Shown piece by piece: positions 50,433-64,000 of a stretch of 64,000 bases of DNA. A model generated the notes under the pieces. That model saw nothing but the letters and a program-made list of their open reading frames with translations, searched no databases and was not told where the DNA came from. The translations under genes were made by a program, and so were the position numbers. Each line of letters begins with the position of its first letter. The stretch's first letter is position 1. Source of the DNA: Seriola aureovittata (lineage: Eukaryota > Chordata > Actinopteri > Carangiformes > Carangidae); NCBI RefSeq assembly GCF_021018895.1, contig NC_079380.1:3696236-3760235 (forward strand), in the 5' to 3' direction.

Positions 50433-51404
50433 CAACGTCTCATTTGTTTACATGAAAACACTCAGAGAAGCAGGTTTAAAGTCTTATATGTCCATATTCT
50501 ACTGAACCGTTTCCCCAGTTATGTTGTGTCACTATCTGTTCCTGTTTCCCTTGCCCCCCCTTGGTCCCCAGTCCTGTGCTCTCCACCACACATCCTCAGA
50601 CATTTCCTCCCTGTTCTCATTCACCTGACTGCCCCGCCCACCCACACACCTGTTCCTACTAATCATCAGCCCTGCAGTCACCTGAACTCTCCCCATCTAT
50701 CCATCAATAATCAGTCCTGCTCTATACAGGCCCAGGCAGGGTCTCTTCATTAAGGGGGAGGGTATAAATATAACAGCAAGCTTTGGGACGACCTCACCTT
50801 TTTCTGACGGAAACAGGAAATTCTTTGTTACTCAAAATATTTCAGAAAGATATTGTGATTAAATCAATATTTATCTAAAATATAATCTTATAAACAGCAT
50901 TGACAAAGATGAAGGTGTGTGGGCAGCGACATAGTGAGCTTGTGAAAGGAAAATCATTAATTGAATAAATAAAAATTCACTCCCATGCTTCTTTGGCCGC
51001 ATTTCGTTTGTGCTGAACATATTTTTGTTTGCCATCTTAATCTAATTATATCTTTGTTCTGTCAACAGTCTAATTTTCAAAAGTCAAATAAAAAAACACG
51101 TCCCGTTTTTGTTCAGGTACACATCGCCATGTTCATTTCAAAATACAATGTAAACTCAAATGTCTGTTTATGACCTGTCTCGGAAATAAACACACGGAAC
51201 TCACATTAGTAGGTGTATGGCATTTCATCCATCCCAGACTCAAAGCGATGCTGCAATCCTCTGGGAGTGTGGTTTGTAAGTCTGCATTGATGCAGTGTTG
51301 GAGGGCTTTACGACCCACTCCCACTTAAGGGTCATTAGTTTGATACGACACTCAATGCGGCGGACCCTTCACACGAACGTGCAAACGGAGTGAGAGTGGG
51401 TAGG

Positions 51405-51660
51405 GGGAGTGTGTAGGGGCCGGATTGCAATTGGGCAACAGTATATTTATCAGGTCACTTCACCTGCTCCTCGTCGGGTCATTGGCTCCTGGTTTTGTAT
51501 CTTAGAAGTTTTTCCTGTCTTCCTGCAACTAGAGTTTTGTTTCCTGTATCTGCTTGTCATCTCATCTGCTATTCAAAGTATCTTCACTAAATCTGCATTG
51601 CCTTGGAGTCTGGAGTCAGTCCAGCTTACCTGTGCTGTTCATCCAATCCTGACAGTGTTG
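51405..51660 (+). repeat. Possible solo LTR relic
   Basis: The right part (CCTGCAACTAGAGTTTTG, then CATTGCCTTGGAGTCTGGAG and a terminal CCTGACAG) resembles the R-U5 end of teleost Gypsy LTRs as I remember them. No matching partner, PBS or interior was found, so this is weak. Confidence 0.3.
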
Positions 51661-51734
51661 TAGCTGCAACAAATGGTGGCTGGATAATGTCTTGGATTTA
51701 GGTTCTAACGTTTTATGCCACCCGAGTCATGGCC

Positions 51735-52110
51735 GGAGTCATTATGTTTTCGGGTTGTACGTCCGTACGTCCCATTCTTGTGAACCCGATATCTCAGTAA
51801 CACCTGAGGGAATTCCTTCAAATTTGGAAGAAACGTTTGCTTAGACCAAAGGATGAAGTGATTAGATTTTGGCGGTCAAAGGTCAAGGTCACTATGACCT
51901 CACAAAACCCGTTTTGAATTCATGCTCAAATTATGACACAATTTAACTCAAATGTCTATAAGGATAAAATAAAGTGACAAAAGACATTTTATATGTCAAA
52001 GGTCAACTTCACTGTGACATCATCATGTTCTGCAAAAACACTTCTGACCATCATTCAATGCTGTAGATCAGGCGGGAGAGATTGTGATCATGTTTCCTGT
52101 AACTTGACCG
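51735..52110 (-). repeat. Dispersed repeat family C, copy 3 (reverse)
   Basis: Reverse orientation of 19862-20340. It contains GGTCAAAGGTCAAGGTCA-type half-sites at 51874-51892 and TCAAAGGTCAAC near 51995-52006, and TTGTGAACCCGATATCTCAG matching the GAGATATCG end of copy 2. Confidence 0.65.
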
Positions 52111-53072
52111 GTTGGCGGAGGAAACAACTGAGAAGCGGTGATTCCAGTTCTGTATTAAACCAGGATCTTTCCCAAACCTGAACCAAGAGCTGTGAGAGTC
52201 TGAACCACGAAACAGTTTAAAGATGCTGGAGTCACTACGGGTGGAGATTGAGCTGCAAGATGAGAGATTCTGGTGGAAAACAAACACGTTGCCTGCGAAC
52301 ATTTTCCTGATGCGTTGAGTATCAGTGTATTTGCAGTTTGCCGAATATCAACAACTTCAGTTCTGTTTCTGACTCAACATATTTTCTGATGCAAATTAGC
52401 CATATATGAACATAAGGTTTTGCAGACAGGGTTGACTTCTGTGAGATTGGCCCAACAGAGTGAATGAAAAATGAATAGGACTCTGTACGCTGCACATACC
52501 ACCCAGCATGCATTGCATGGTTGAACCAGTATCAGTTGGTACGGTCCGTGTCACTGAATGGTGTTTTTTGCAGATGAGGGGAGGTGAGCTCCATCTTAAA
52601 TCTTCTTAAGTGAACGCATGTGTGGACACGAGCCCTCTGGTTTCCCTCCTCTGGAGATCACCTGACACAGAACAGAAATTTCCCAGCATTCAATTTGACC
52701 ATTTGATTATATTTCCTCTAAATCTTGTCTCCTTACGTTTTCGAAATGTTTCCCCACTCTGCCCGCTATGAGCTCTTTGTAACATTTTTATAGTAATTTA
52801 TTTAATTTATCAATCTCAAAATGAATTTATACAATAATATGACATATTGACATACATCCTAATAATTCACTAGAAACTTCTGATTCAAATTATTGACACT
52901 AAATATTGATCCATTAATCAATAATCTTGTTAATGAGGTTCCCTCTCTGGGTCTAAGTCTAACAAATCTGGGTTCTTGTCAACGAGATGTTTTGAGAAAC
53001 CTGGAAAGCCGATGTCAGAAATGTATCACAAACAGAAACTGTCTCCATAACACACCGGTGACACACCTATGA

Positions 53073-53074
53073 AA

Positions 53075-53111
<37 letters not shown>
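53073..53111. repeat. (CA)n microsatellite
   Basis: A simple CA run in intron 2. Confidence 0.9.
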
Positions 53112-53116
<5 letters not shown>

Positions 53117-56100
53117 TAAAGATGTAATTAAATCCATCTGAGATGAGACTCGGTCTGATGAGCTGATTCCTTCCTGTTATCAGTCCTGCTGGCTGAGTCC
53201 CTCCAAAACAGGTTTTATTTGCTGTCTTCAGTTTAATGAAGTCTCAGTCTGCTGATACATATTCAATAAAACAGAAACAGGGAAGAAAATTATTTTTGGT
53301 CAATATTGTTGCATTGTGAGTTTCCCTTACAGGCATTTTACACCCCTGGAGTTTGTTTCCATCGACTGGCTAGAAATGAAAGCTGCTGCTAACAAGGAAC
53401 CAGAGTGTAACATCAGACGGGGCGTTTCACCGCGATGCCGCTCCTTCATTAAAAATCACATCTGACAGTCAGCGGAGTGAAAGATTCACTTCATGTAACT
53501 TCCACGGTCCTTTCCCAAATTTAAATTAGCTTTATTGGCATGTGCATCATCAAGGGAATTGTTGCATGAGTTCATTTAATGTTCACTCCGTGACGTGATC
53601 GCTGGGACAATGCGATATTTAGAGCATAGTGCGTTCGGCGTGTTCATAAACCGTGCTCAGCTTCTCAGAAACAGAACTACAAACATGGCTCCACTGTTCT
53701 GTTTGTCACTGCAGGAGAAGATACTCTATAACAAAAGATGGCGCATTACAAGCAGCGTATAGTTAGAAATGGCGTACACTTCCTGTGGCCGTGGTCGTGA
53801 TTGCTTGTTCAATACAATACAACGCTAAATATAAATTTACATTTTTCCTCCAAAAAGAGTTAAATAACAATAACAATAATAGTATTATCACGTAAAGAAA
53901 CACTAGTTTTATTTCACTTTTAACTTTTAATTGCACGTGTATGTCCCCCTAAACTTCTGTGGTTGGAAATCTACGGCAGCAAGACTGAAGCGGTGAAAAC
54001 CAGAACCAACAGAGGGCCACGTGACAGTGAAAGGAAATGATTGTAAGAACGCCGTCTCCTTTTCTCAACCGCCTCTGGCTCAACACCTGTCCAAATCTAA
54101 TGGAAGTGTCAACATAACCGGTCAGCGGATGCACCGATAAATGCCGTGTTTGAGCCTTTGTTTTCCTCAGTGTGCTTGTTGTGAAGGTTTCGGCTGCTCC
54201 GACTCTGCAGGTTTGCAGTTTTCTCCTTCAGGTGGCCTGAGCTGAGAAACCGTCACATTAATTTTACACCTTGACATCGTAAAGTGGTTTATGCTGCTTT
54301 TATCACCGAAGCCTCCAGAGGTTCCTGCTCCTCCTCCCTCTCCCTCCTCCCCTGCTTTTTCTTTCTTCTTTTGAATGATCTTCCTCCGCTCTCATCTCAG
54401 TCTTTAACTTCGCTGTGTTGTCTCATAAAGCACAGAACTATCAGATTTGTCATGTTTTAGCGTCATCGCTGCTGAAGCAGTCCTCTCCTCATGCTGCATT
54501 CACAGTCTCATGGGAATCTGTAGATATGAGCTTCCTGCTGGAGTTCACCATAATTCGCAACAGCATGCTGGAGCTAATTGTGCTGCGGGGGATTTCTCAC
54601 AGGGAGATTTTTGAAATTTGTTCCTTGTGCAGTTTTTTCCTTGTGCAGTTTTTCCATGCATCTGAAATGATTTTGTAATTGTTTAATACCTTGAAATTAG
54701 GCACATCACTGCACTGCACAAAAAAGAATCCTCTTTATTGCTCATGTTGATGAAATTATCCAACCATCTGCTGGACATTCTCACTGAGATGCAGAAGATA
54801 AAAGCTTGATGGAAACGGATATTCACTGAAACAATCAGGACGTTGGGCTGAAAAAGAAACTTTTACCAAGACGTGTGAGACGTTTCCTGGAGATTGAAAC
54901 AGTCAGCTCTTTGTGGAGAGTGAGACAAAAGCTGCAACTACAGATTATCAATTATTTTTTAGCCCAAGCGGTCGTTTTCAAACTGCTAGTTTTTATATAA
55001 GCGTCAGCCCAAACGTATCTGCAATTTACATTTGTTTTTATAAACATATAGATTACCAAATGTCATTTTAATCATTTCAAGCTCAACCAATACTCAACTT
55101 TTGGGGCGGATATTGATATTAATATTTGAGCAACAGTTTATCACCCCTGATGACACGAGCACATCATCCCTTCCAATTACTCCTTTAAGAATGATCTGTC
55201 TATAAAATGTAAGCTTCATATGAAATGAATTAGTGCCGATAAAACACTTTATAATACAACCTGCCATTTATTTTTGAATCCTGTACCAATAAAACACTTA
55301 CTGGTTCCTGGTGATTCACTTCTCTTCCACTGTACCTGCATTAAAGCACCAGTAGGAAACAAGCGAGTATTTTAGTTTGTGATTCACACGCTGTAAATTC
55401 GAGGCTGTATTATTATAAGGAAGTGTGAAGATGATGATGACAGCTAGGAGCTGGAGGGAGGAGCACCTCCAGGAGGACACGATGAGATGGACACAGCGTC
55501 AGATCCCAGCGTCGCACCGGTGACTGTGTGACGCTTACTTCTGCAGAAGCAGCAAAAAGTTGTTGAAGCTTGAGAAATCTGGAACAAACTTCCAGACGAT
55601 CTGAGCTTCGCCTCCAGATTTACCATCGCTTTCAATTAAAAAAAAAATTTGGGGGCTGCATTGTAATTTCTCCTCTATTTTAAAATGCTGTTTTAATGCT
55701 CAGTGTCTTATGTGAAACACTTGAATATAGAAATAAGGTTCTCGCCTTGCCCTGAGAGAAGTGCGACAGGAAATTAGCCGTCGATATTGATTCTTCAGGG
55801 ACCCTTGCGCCCCCCCCCCCCCACTCACTTATGTTCAAATTGAAAAGTCAGCCTGCAGGTTGCATTTCCACATCAGCTCCAACCCCCGATGGAGCGGAGC
55901 AGATAATCTGTTTAATTCAGTGTCGTGAGCTTCGCCGGTTAAAGAGGGGCTTCTGCGTTTTACAATTTCTAAATGTGGAGAGAAAAATCCAGAGTTCTGG
56001 TAATGAGAGTGGATCCCGAGGGCAGCTTCGGTTACAGCACGACGAGCCCTCTCTGCTCTCAACGTGTTCACACTGCCAGAGCGGGAGGAAACAGTGGGGC

Positions 56101-57059
56101 TGTGAAACGTGTTCATCATCCCGCATAATGTCTCTCTCAACTCTGAGGGGATTTTATTTCTCTCTGTGTGACCGTAAAGAGTAGCAACAGTAAAGAGCCA
56201 ATCAATGTGTGCCAAACCAAGCAGGTGGGGATATCAAACGCACCCTCCTCCTCCTCCTCCTCCTGCAGGTCGATCAGAAACAAATATCTCACCTTGTTTT
56301 GAGCTCTGAGTGTCATGGCCCTGCCTGTAGAGGAGAGATATATCATCATCCTGCAAAAGATTCATCAGGAGCTCCTGGTTTATGGAGCACCTGATGAATG
56401 ACTGACGACAGAAGAACAGGAAGGACAATCAGACGTTCCCGCCCTCAGCTCGTACCCGGAGGAGAAGAAAATGCAACAACGTCGAAGCTGATATTCACAT
56501 CCGTCTCTGCACATGACAGAAACATGGGGCGAGAGTCCACACCGGCATTTTAACAGGAGAAAAACAACATGTTATAACATTTTTTTTTTAAAATAGAAAT
56601 TTTGGTTTAACTGATCAGCTTCACGTTCTGTTGTGATGCTGTTAAACCTGCTGTGGATGCCAAATGTGAACATGATGGTAAAAACAAACAAACAGAGACT
56701 GTCATCTCCCAAAAATATAAAAAAAACAAAACAAAAAAACCCACTGTTCGTATTCATTCGTCTGTCCAAGCTGCGTCAAACAGCCCGTAGGAGTGTGACG
56801 TTTATGCTGCTATTAACAGTGTTAGGAAGAAGGTTAGATGAAGCCCCGGTGAACACATCTGTTCACTCTTCCTGGTGGATCGGAACCCGCAGAGCCGAAC
56901 ATGGCTGGGATCGTTACAGACCTGGTGTCTGTTTTACTGGGTTTGGGATTTATGTTCGGTGCTGTATGCGTTATCTTGTGGAGTTTGCTGTTCTTGCATT
57001 AATGGAGGGCCGTTGAAGAGTGCTCTGTATGTGGCATTGACCCCAGCTGTATATCTGAA

Positions 57060-57063
<4 letters not shown>

Positions 57064-57109
<46 letters not shown>
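57064..57109. repeat. (GA)n microsatellite
   Basis: About 46 bp of GA in intron 2. Confidence 0.92.
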
Positions 57110-57112
<3 letters not shown>

Positions 57113-58932
57113 GCAGCAAAGGGCTACAGGCCGGACTAAGCCCTAATGGCACACCAGCAGCTGAGCCACCGGAGCACCTTGAGACACACTATCTTTCTTA
57201 TTTAGTCTCTCACAAATGGAAATACTCATGTAAAGTACAGGTACATCAAATGTGTAGTTAAGTGCGGTGTTTTAGCAAATGTACTTACTTGGACTTGCCA
57301 GTACTTTAGGTGTTTCCTCTCAAACAGTTACCAAACTTTACTTCTATCTTCAACATGAGTGTTCGGTTAGATGAACGTCTTCAGTCCAGACTACGAGCCC
57401 CTCTGAGTCCCGTCTCTGTCTGAACCTGCTCAGGTCTGACGGATCTCGATCGCCTCGCGGTTTCTTCAGCTCTTGGGTCTCGGTGGTTTTTCTCCCAGAG
57501 TGGAAAATCTTCAGATGTTTGACAAGTGAAAAACCCCTGACCTCCAGAGGAGCAGGAGCTCTCTCAGCCCAACTCTGTGTTTCTTTTTGTGAATTTCTGT
57601 ATAAGTGTTCATGTCTGAGAGAGCGACGCAGAGCTAAAAGGTAAAAAAACATCATCAGAATAAGAGGAGAACTCTCCCACAAGCCATCACTGTATTCAGT
57701 TTGATGAGTTTTCTCCTCTGGCACCGATCCCACACTCTGTCATCTGAACGACAACACCTGCTCCCACAGACTCCTGCTTAAGATTTTCATCCGCATCCTC
57801 AGGCTCATTATAAACTACAACATGATGCTGAACATTGTGGTTTATTTACTGTGTGCCGAGAAGATCATGTTTCCACAAAACCATCAGATCCAAAGAAAAA
57901 AGGAAAATGATTATAAACAGGCCTGAATATCTGTAGACAGAAAGTCTGTATCTTGGTGCGTGTAACTCATTTGTTAAGATTTCTTACATTTTACAGATCG
58001 TTAGGAAAAGTAAAAAAAACTATTTGATCATAAAACCGTTAATAAATCATCATAACTGTCGCTACACCTGTCAAGCTTTCTCACACAGCTCAAAGTTTAC
58101 AGTAACAGCAGTAGCAGATTTATTATTTAGTCATTTTTAAAACCCTGGATCCTTGATTTCCGACTGAGGTTGACAAAAGCTGGTTCAACATTGATATCCA
58201 GCGACAATCAGTTTTGCACTGGCAGATTTTATCAGCTGTAGCTACATAGGTGAGTTCAATAAGCCAAGAGTGGACTGTGCTGTTTATTTCAGTAATGAGT
58301 AGTGTAAGCTCACTGCTTGACGGTGAGTAAAATATTAGCGTGGTTGGTTTGTTAAACAGCTGTGCCAGCGTTTGCCAACTTATCGTTTATTTTGTGACTT
58401 CTAAGACGCTTTCAGCAACGACAAATCCGGGGCTTTTTGGGGCAGAAACCTCCCACAAGGAGACAGTCAGTAAAATTTCTCAGTGAACCTGCTCTCACTT
58501 GTTGGTACCTCTCTGGACTGCGTGGAGCTCCTGTTGGTGGGGGAGGGCGGCGACATGTTCAGTCCACCAATCAGCACCCAGAAAGAAGAGTGAATGAGCT
58601 GTAAATGTGTCTACATGACCATTCACTAATCCCCCATTGTTTGTCTGGATAAACCGCTTCTCTACTTTAGCTAAAGAGCAATTAACCGGGACTGGAACTG
58701 GGACCGGTCTTGTGTCGTAGTTAAATTAGCATTTCCTCAGTGGTTGGGGTTAAGTCTTTTTTTCCCCACATAATGTAATTTGTTCATTATTAAATCCATG
58801 TAGTTAGTTGTACATGCTAATTAATGCTGCCTCAAACAAACAAACTAAATATTTATATTGCATTTCTTTATATTTGAATCCCTTCTGGTTTTGGGTTTTT
58901 GGAAAGGCCAAGAGCTACTTGTGTTTGTGTAA

Positions 58933-59127
<195 letters not shown>

Positions 59128-59132
59128 TGATA

Positions 59133-59156
59133 ACACACACGCACACACACACACAT
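59133..59156 (+). repeat. AC repeat 19 bp into intron 3
   Basis: About 11 AC units with one G interruption (59141), just after the donor GTAAGA at 59114. It is complementary to the GT repeat at the other end of the same intron. Confidence 0.9.
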
Positions 59157-60587
59157 ACTCGCACACAAAATTTCCACATCTCCATGCAACATGGAAGCGT
59201 CCCGTACTGTGTGTCCGGCACTGTCAGAAACTACTTGTAGATCTTCCATGTGTAAGAGAATTTCTAATCTCAGTGGGATCTGATTAAACAGTGGTTAATA
59301 ATCACTAATTTAAATAAACAGTCATTTAAAGCCTTAACTTGGCAGCAGGATCCACTTTACAACAGTGACAGACACCATGTTCAGAAATGCCCTGAGAATT
59401 ACGAGAGGAGTGGAGAGAGACTGATGCAGATTTGTGAAAGGCCGTCCAGGGTCAGAGGTTATCCCTTGGAAGTCTTTGCTGTGCTGGGTGCCAGGGATTT
59501 TTCTCCCAACTCATGTTAAACCTGTTATGCAATCAGCTGGCTCCTCGTCCACCACGCTACACACTGCTCACCTCCTCCTCAGCCTCCCCTGAGGACGTTT
59601 TTAATGCACCACTAATTCTTTTTGAAGCACATTTTACATGTCTTTACAGGGTTTTCACTGATCATTTATTCAATTTCATAATTCTCAAATGAACATTTTT
59701 TTTTATCATGGAGACAGATATCCTTTAAAACACAAGCTCACAGGAGCTGTTGATTTCCTGGGATGGAGTGATGCGGGTTTTTCTCCTGTCGCTAAATCAC
59801 CCCAATTAAACATGGTGACAGATTTCCAGCATCTGCTAATTGTTAGGACAATGCATATAAATGTTTTTGCAACATTTGAGTTTTTTTTTATTTAAATTCA
59901 CATTTTCAGTACTTTTTAGTTCACAACTTCAAATTGTGCATTAAGCATGTTAATGAGAAATGCAGCTGTTGTATAGTTACGATGTTTGAGATTACAGTCC
60001 TGGTTAGCATTTACAACAGCAGGTCCCCAACAGGTGTGTCTGTTTACAGTGCAGCCAAACAAACTGTGGGCCGGGAGGATTCATCGCCTCCTTTTAATAA
60101 AGAAGGAACTCAACAGTTATCTGTTTCCCATCATGCTCCAACCGCCATCTGCTGTGCATGACACGAGTGGGATGCCATACTATGAGAAGCTGGTAACCTT
60201 GACACCGTGTTGTGTCTGAAAAACTGCGGCTGTTCTTTTTAGTTCCAACACAAAAAAATTGACATGAAAAACATTAACAACTGCAGAATACAGTTATGTG
60301 GGGGTTTAAATTGACTGATCAGTACGATTGTGTTTAGTTTGTACATTATTCCACTTGTGTGCAACACAAAAACTAAAAGCATTTTTTTATTGGCACCATT
60401 TTTATTTTACATACACACATATTATTAATATACAATTAACTAACCATTACAGCTTTCTATATGTTGGTTTGGACATAAACATGTGTGACAGATTAAAGGT
60501 ACAGTATATTGTTGACTACATGTATAAAGCCAAACACACATTAAAGCAGTTGAAGGACGTTGTAAATATGTTGGTACGAGACATCTA

Positions 60588-60656
60588 TATATATATATAT
60601 ATATATACACACAGACACACACAGACACACACAGACACACACAGACACAGACACAC
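60588..60656. repeat. (TA)n followed by CA/ACAG repeat
   Basis: An AT run passing into ACACAG units. Confidence 0.88.
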
Positions 60657-60769
60657 ATTTCCTAGAAATCTGTGTCGTCATGGAGTCAAGGTCGAGAATA
60701 AATGATGCTCTCTTTATGGTGAACTGTAAATCTGGAGCAGGCGGGTGTTATTTACTGTGGCATGATGCT

Positions 60770-60800
60770 GCACACACACACACACACACACACCCACACA

Positions 60801-60832
<32 letters not shown>
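60770..60832. repeat. (CA)n microsatellite
   Basis: A CA run with three CC interruptions in intron 3. Confidence 0.9.
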
Positions 60833-61823
60833 ACCTCAGTGAGACTGATTATAAACAGAGACACGTGGCTCTAACCCATCAGGCTTCCACGTGACACACA
60901 CATGCACACACACACACACAGAAAACAAACAGTGCTGTCTGCTGCTGTTGGTGCGGTTGTGATGTATAAGCTCTGCATTAATGTTACACTGACTCATTTA
61001 GATTGTGGCTTTTTGATTTACTGTATGTTTATGAGTGATTATATCCCTATCTCTAATTGATTGGATGTGTTGGCATGTTGAATCAATTGATACTGTATAA
61101 TGACTAATTATGATAATTACATGTGTTCTGATTTATTACTGATAATGTGTTGAGCTGCAACTCAGACATGTAGTGATTTACTGTTGTTGTGTTTATGGTA
61201 ATTATCAGAGCAGATTATCTTGTATTGAGTGTTAGCAGTGTTAAGGAAGACCAAGAAAACATACTGATGGTTGAACCACTCACAGAGCCTCAAAGCTCTT
61301 GTCCAGAGTCTGGCACCAGAGGAAAGGTCATGTGGTCATTAAAATTAAAAGGATTCACCCTCTGGGGAGCAGGAATGTGACCAGTAAATTCTATGGCAGT
61401 CAGCCAGAAACTCTGCCCAAACTGTGCTGGAGCCACCAGCTTGTACACCTCTTGCTAGCTGGATACTCTGCCATATTTAAAATGTCATGCTTCTGATTTT
61501 ATTATGTATTTCTAATCAATTTACAATGTAAGAATACGTAGATTGCATGTTTTCTGATTTAAAATCATATACAAGCAAGTATAGCCAGTTAGACTCACAC
61601 AGCACTTTTATATTCAGACTGCAATCTGAATAAAATGTTCCTTAAATGTTATTTTATTACCAAATCCTGTGATGTAGCATATGTCACATTAGTGTTTTAC
61701 GATTACATTTTCTGACCATGGTTGACCTAAACAGCCACACTCAGCCAGTCAGCAACTCTGCTCTCCTTTCATCCTAATGTATTGCAGTTTAGCAATAGTT
61801 TTTCTTGTTGGCATTTTGTTTGA

Positions 61824-62162
<339 letters not shown>

Positions 62163-62180
62163 TAACTTAATGTTCTGCAC

Positions 62181-62241
62181 ACACCAATCAGCAACAACAT
62201 TAAAACCAGTCACCTGTTTTATTGTTGTGGCTGATCGGTGT
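62181..62241. mobile_element. Miniature hairpin, mariner-type terminal repeats (copy 1)
   Basis: ACACCAATCAGCAACAACAT pairs with the right arm ending TGTGGCTGATCGGTGT. The arms are about 26 bp with two or three mismatches, around a short GT-rich centre. The arm sequence resembles the widespread teleost CACCGATCAGCCA terminal repeats that I associate with Tc1/mariner elements. Confidence 0.65.
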
Positions 62242-62320
62242 AGGTGATTGCTAGTGTTTTCTAGGTGGTTGATAGGGTGCTTAAAACACATTAGCAAAAC
62301 TGAGAAGAAGGATTTCAATA

Positions 62321-62384
62321 TACACTAATCAGCTACAACATTAAAACAGATGAACTGGTTTTAATGTAGTGGCTGACCAGTGTA
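62321..62384. mobile_element. Miniature hairpin, mariner-type terminal repeats (copy 2)
   Basis: TACACTAATCAGCTACAACA pairs with an arm ending AGTGGCTGACCAGTGTA. It is the same family as 62181-62241, about 80 bp away, with TA at both ends. Confidence 0.65.
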
Positions 62385-62684
62385 AACTATATATGCCATT
62401 AAATAGTCTCTACTTTGCACTGAGAATAAACTTTCCTGTGGTACTTTGAGGGAAACTGTGTTAAGGAAAGTGATTGGAAAAAAAAATCATACAGCAAAGT
62501 AAAATAAAACATACAAATAATAAAGGCTGCCTGTGAGAGCCATATTAAGAATTGGTAGTCTGTATTAAGTGAGTGGCTAACAATGTGCCGCAACATGGTG
62601 GAGAGCTTTGAGAGAAGAGTTTGTATATATACCAGATATATACAGATATACAGAGAGTATTCACCTGATTACATGGCCTGAATC

Positions 62685-62837
62685 TGCCCCATATACAGCC
62701 ATACTTTGTCAGATGCTGCTTCCACATCCGGACCAATTGTGGTTCACACACAGAAAATCCTCTGAAAGTATGTGGGCTAGACTCAGGTTGAGGACCAAGG
62801 TATATGTTTGGCCAGAAGTTTCATTTTGCTATATATA
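62685..62837. mobile_element. Family F copy 3
   Basis: It shares CAGATGCTGCTTCCACAT, GGACCAATTGTGG and GGCCAGAAGTTTCATTTTG with the copies near 5.2-6.0 kb, and ends TTTTGCTAT like the reverse of copy 1's ATAGCAAAA. Confidence 0.6.
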
Positions 62838-64000
62838 CTAGCATGTATACTGTATATATAGTATATGTATATATAATTTTACTATATCACTGTATCACTG
62901 CTGTCCATGCAGGCCTGTATTGACCCTGCATTGTATGAATCAGATCTTCTCTTTATGATGGCTGTTGCTGGATGTGTGTGGGAGTGTGTCAGCAGGTGGT
63001 GTTCAGGTACACAGGGCTGTTGTTTCCAACATAATTAGCCAGACAAGACTCATCTTGACCTTCCCTGGTCTCTGCTTGAAGGCAGAATCGTGCTGCAGCT
63101 GTAGTCTGAGTTCACTCAGGTCACTTCTGAATCAAAGAGAGAAAGTGACTCAGAGACAAACAGAAGCCAGTGTCCTGCCTTTGTATTTTTTTTTTTTTTA
63201 TAAAACCTTGTTGTAGTGATAAGCATCATTATTAAAACTGGAAAAAATCTCAGTAGTAGTTGCTCTGGAGCTTTCACTCATATCACACAATCTCCCTCAG
63301 CAGATGGCATTCTCCCACTTGTCATCATATTGTAAATGTTTAAATTTAAAAACATTTAAGGGCTGCTCATCCATGCTGGCTAAAAACATGATGAAAATAA
63401 TAATTTAATCAAAAGCACCTGAGCAGCTACTAAATGGACCTTGTGGTGAGACTGTTTTGTCAGCTGCTGATTTGAAGGTCAGGACTAAACTCTACACTTT
63501 AATAACATTTATGTTGCTTTGTACTCACCACTGCCAACATTAGAAAGTGCTTTATGAAAAACAAAATAAAAGAATAATAGTCAGAGAAAAGAAACAGTCA
63601 CAAACAAGGATTTAAAGACCAAAAAACAAGAACAAAATGCGAACCAATGCCAGCTCCTGTTTAAAGTAGATGTTCTCTGTCAGTCATCGGATTGAAGACC
63701 TCTCCTTCTACACCATAAGGGAGTTGTTCAGGGTCATTAAAGTGGAATAATATCAGGAGGCAGAAGTGGAGCAGAAGGCCAAAAAGCTCCTTCAGGACGA
63801 ATCAAAAGTCTGAATGTGCTCTATTCTGAGGACGATAGACAACTGATGTGCACTCACATGTTCTGCTCAAAGCTCTCCTGAAACTCATAACCTGCCTGAC
63901 AAAGGTGAAAACAGGGTCAGGAAACATGTAAAACCTTCACCACAAGCTTGAATTAAAAACAGGCCACTGAAGCTGGGACTGTGTATGTCCTGTTCCTCAC

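Noticed and set aside
55831..56215. Overlapping open frames of about 120 codons on both strands
   Set aside because: No domain, no splice context, and both strands are equally open, as expected from local composition.
63660..63830. An open stretch reading RIEDLSFYTIRELFRVIKVE
   Set aside because: It is short, soon hits stops, has no splice signals in the right phase and does not match GSG1L TM4.

Overview
The window looks like teleost fish nuclear DNA, probably from a percomorph. The reasons are dense CA/GT, GATA and GA microsatellites, many short interspersed repeats and DNA transposon relics, an AT-rich background with very few long open frames, and one vertebrate gene split by large introns. 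The species cannot be named from this sequence.

Layout. Positions 1-6907 hold no recognisable gene, only repeats. Positions 6908-13187 are a complete, very young LTR retrotransposon: two nearly identical 1.6-kb LTRs, a primer-binding-site candidate, a polypurine tract and a single intact Gag-like frame (9379-11136), with no protease, reverse transcriptase or integrase. Positions 13188-27300 are gene-poor. They carry a hAT-type element with target-site duplications (13725-14512), Tc1/mariner relics, a degraded LINE reverse transcriptase on the minus strand, a tRNA-Ser-like sequence with intact Pol III boxes, a long GATA array and several dispersed repeat families.

From about 27360 to the right edge lies the 5' part of gsg1l (GSG1-like, a claudin-fold auxiliary subunit of AMPA-type glutamate receptors) on the plus strand. 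Exon 1 is 27777-28065, exon 2 is 44548-44595, exon 3 is 58961-59113 and exon 4 is 61903-62014. The coding sequence continues beyond the window. Together the four exons encode about 200 residues: TM1, the first extracellular loop, TM2, TM3 and the start of the second loop. The introns (16.5, 14.4 and 2.8 kb, and more than 2 kb) are full of mobile DNA: two further hAT-type elements with 8-bp duplications (30548-31238 and 46445-48197), a TTAA-flanked MITE-like family, and a 2.58-kb tandem duplication (38527-43698) bounded by a 14-bp microhomology.

The most interesting signals are (1) intron 3 of gsg1l, which has an AC repeat just after its donor and a 60-bp GT repeat in place of a polypyrimidine tract just before its acceptor, so the two ends of the intron could pair; (2) the Gag-only LTR element, with repeated PBS-like motifs and three YY1-like sites in each LTR; (3) the microhomology-bounded tandem duplication, whose copies differ by substitutions only at one end; and (4) a dispersed repeat family carrying tandem nuclear-receptor half-sites. 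All protein and family assignments come from reading the sequence and from remembered family features. No database search was run.
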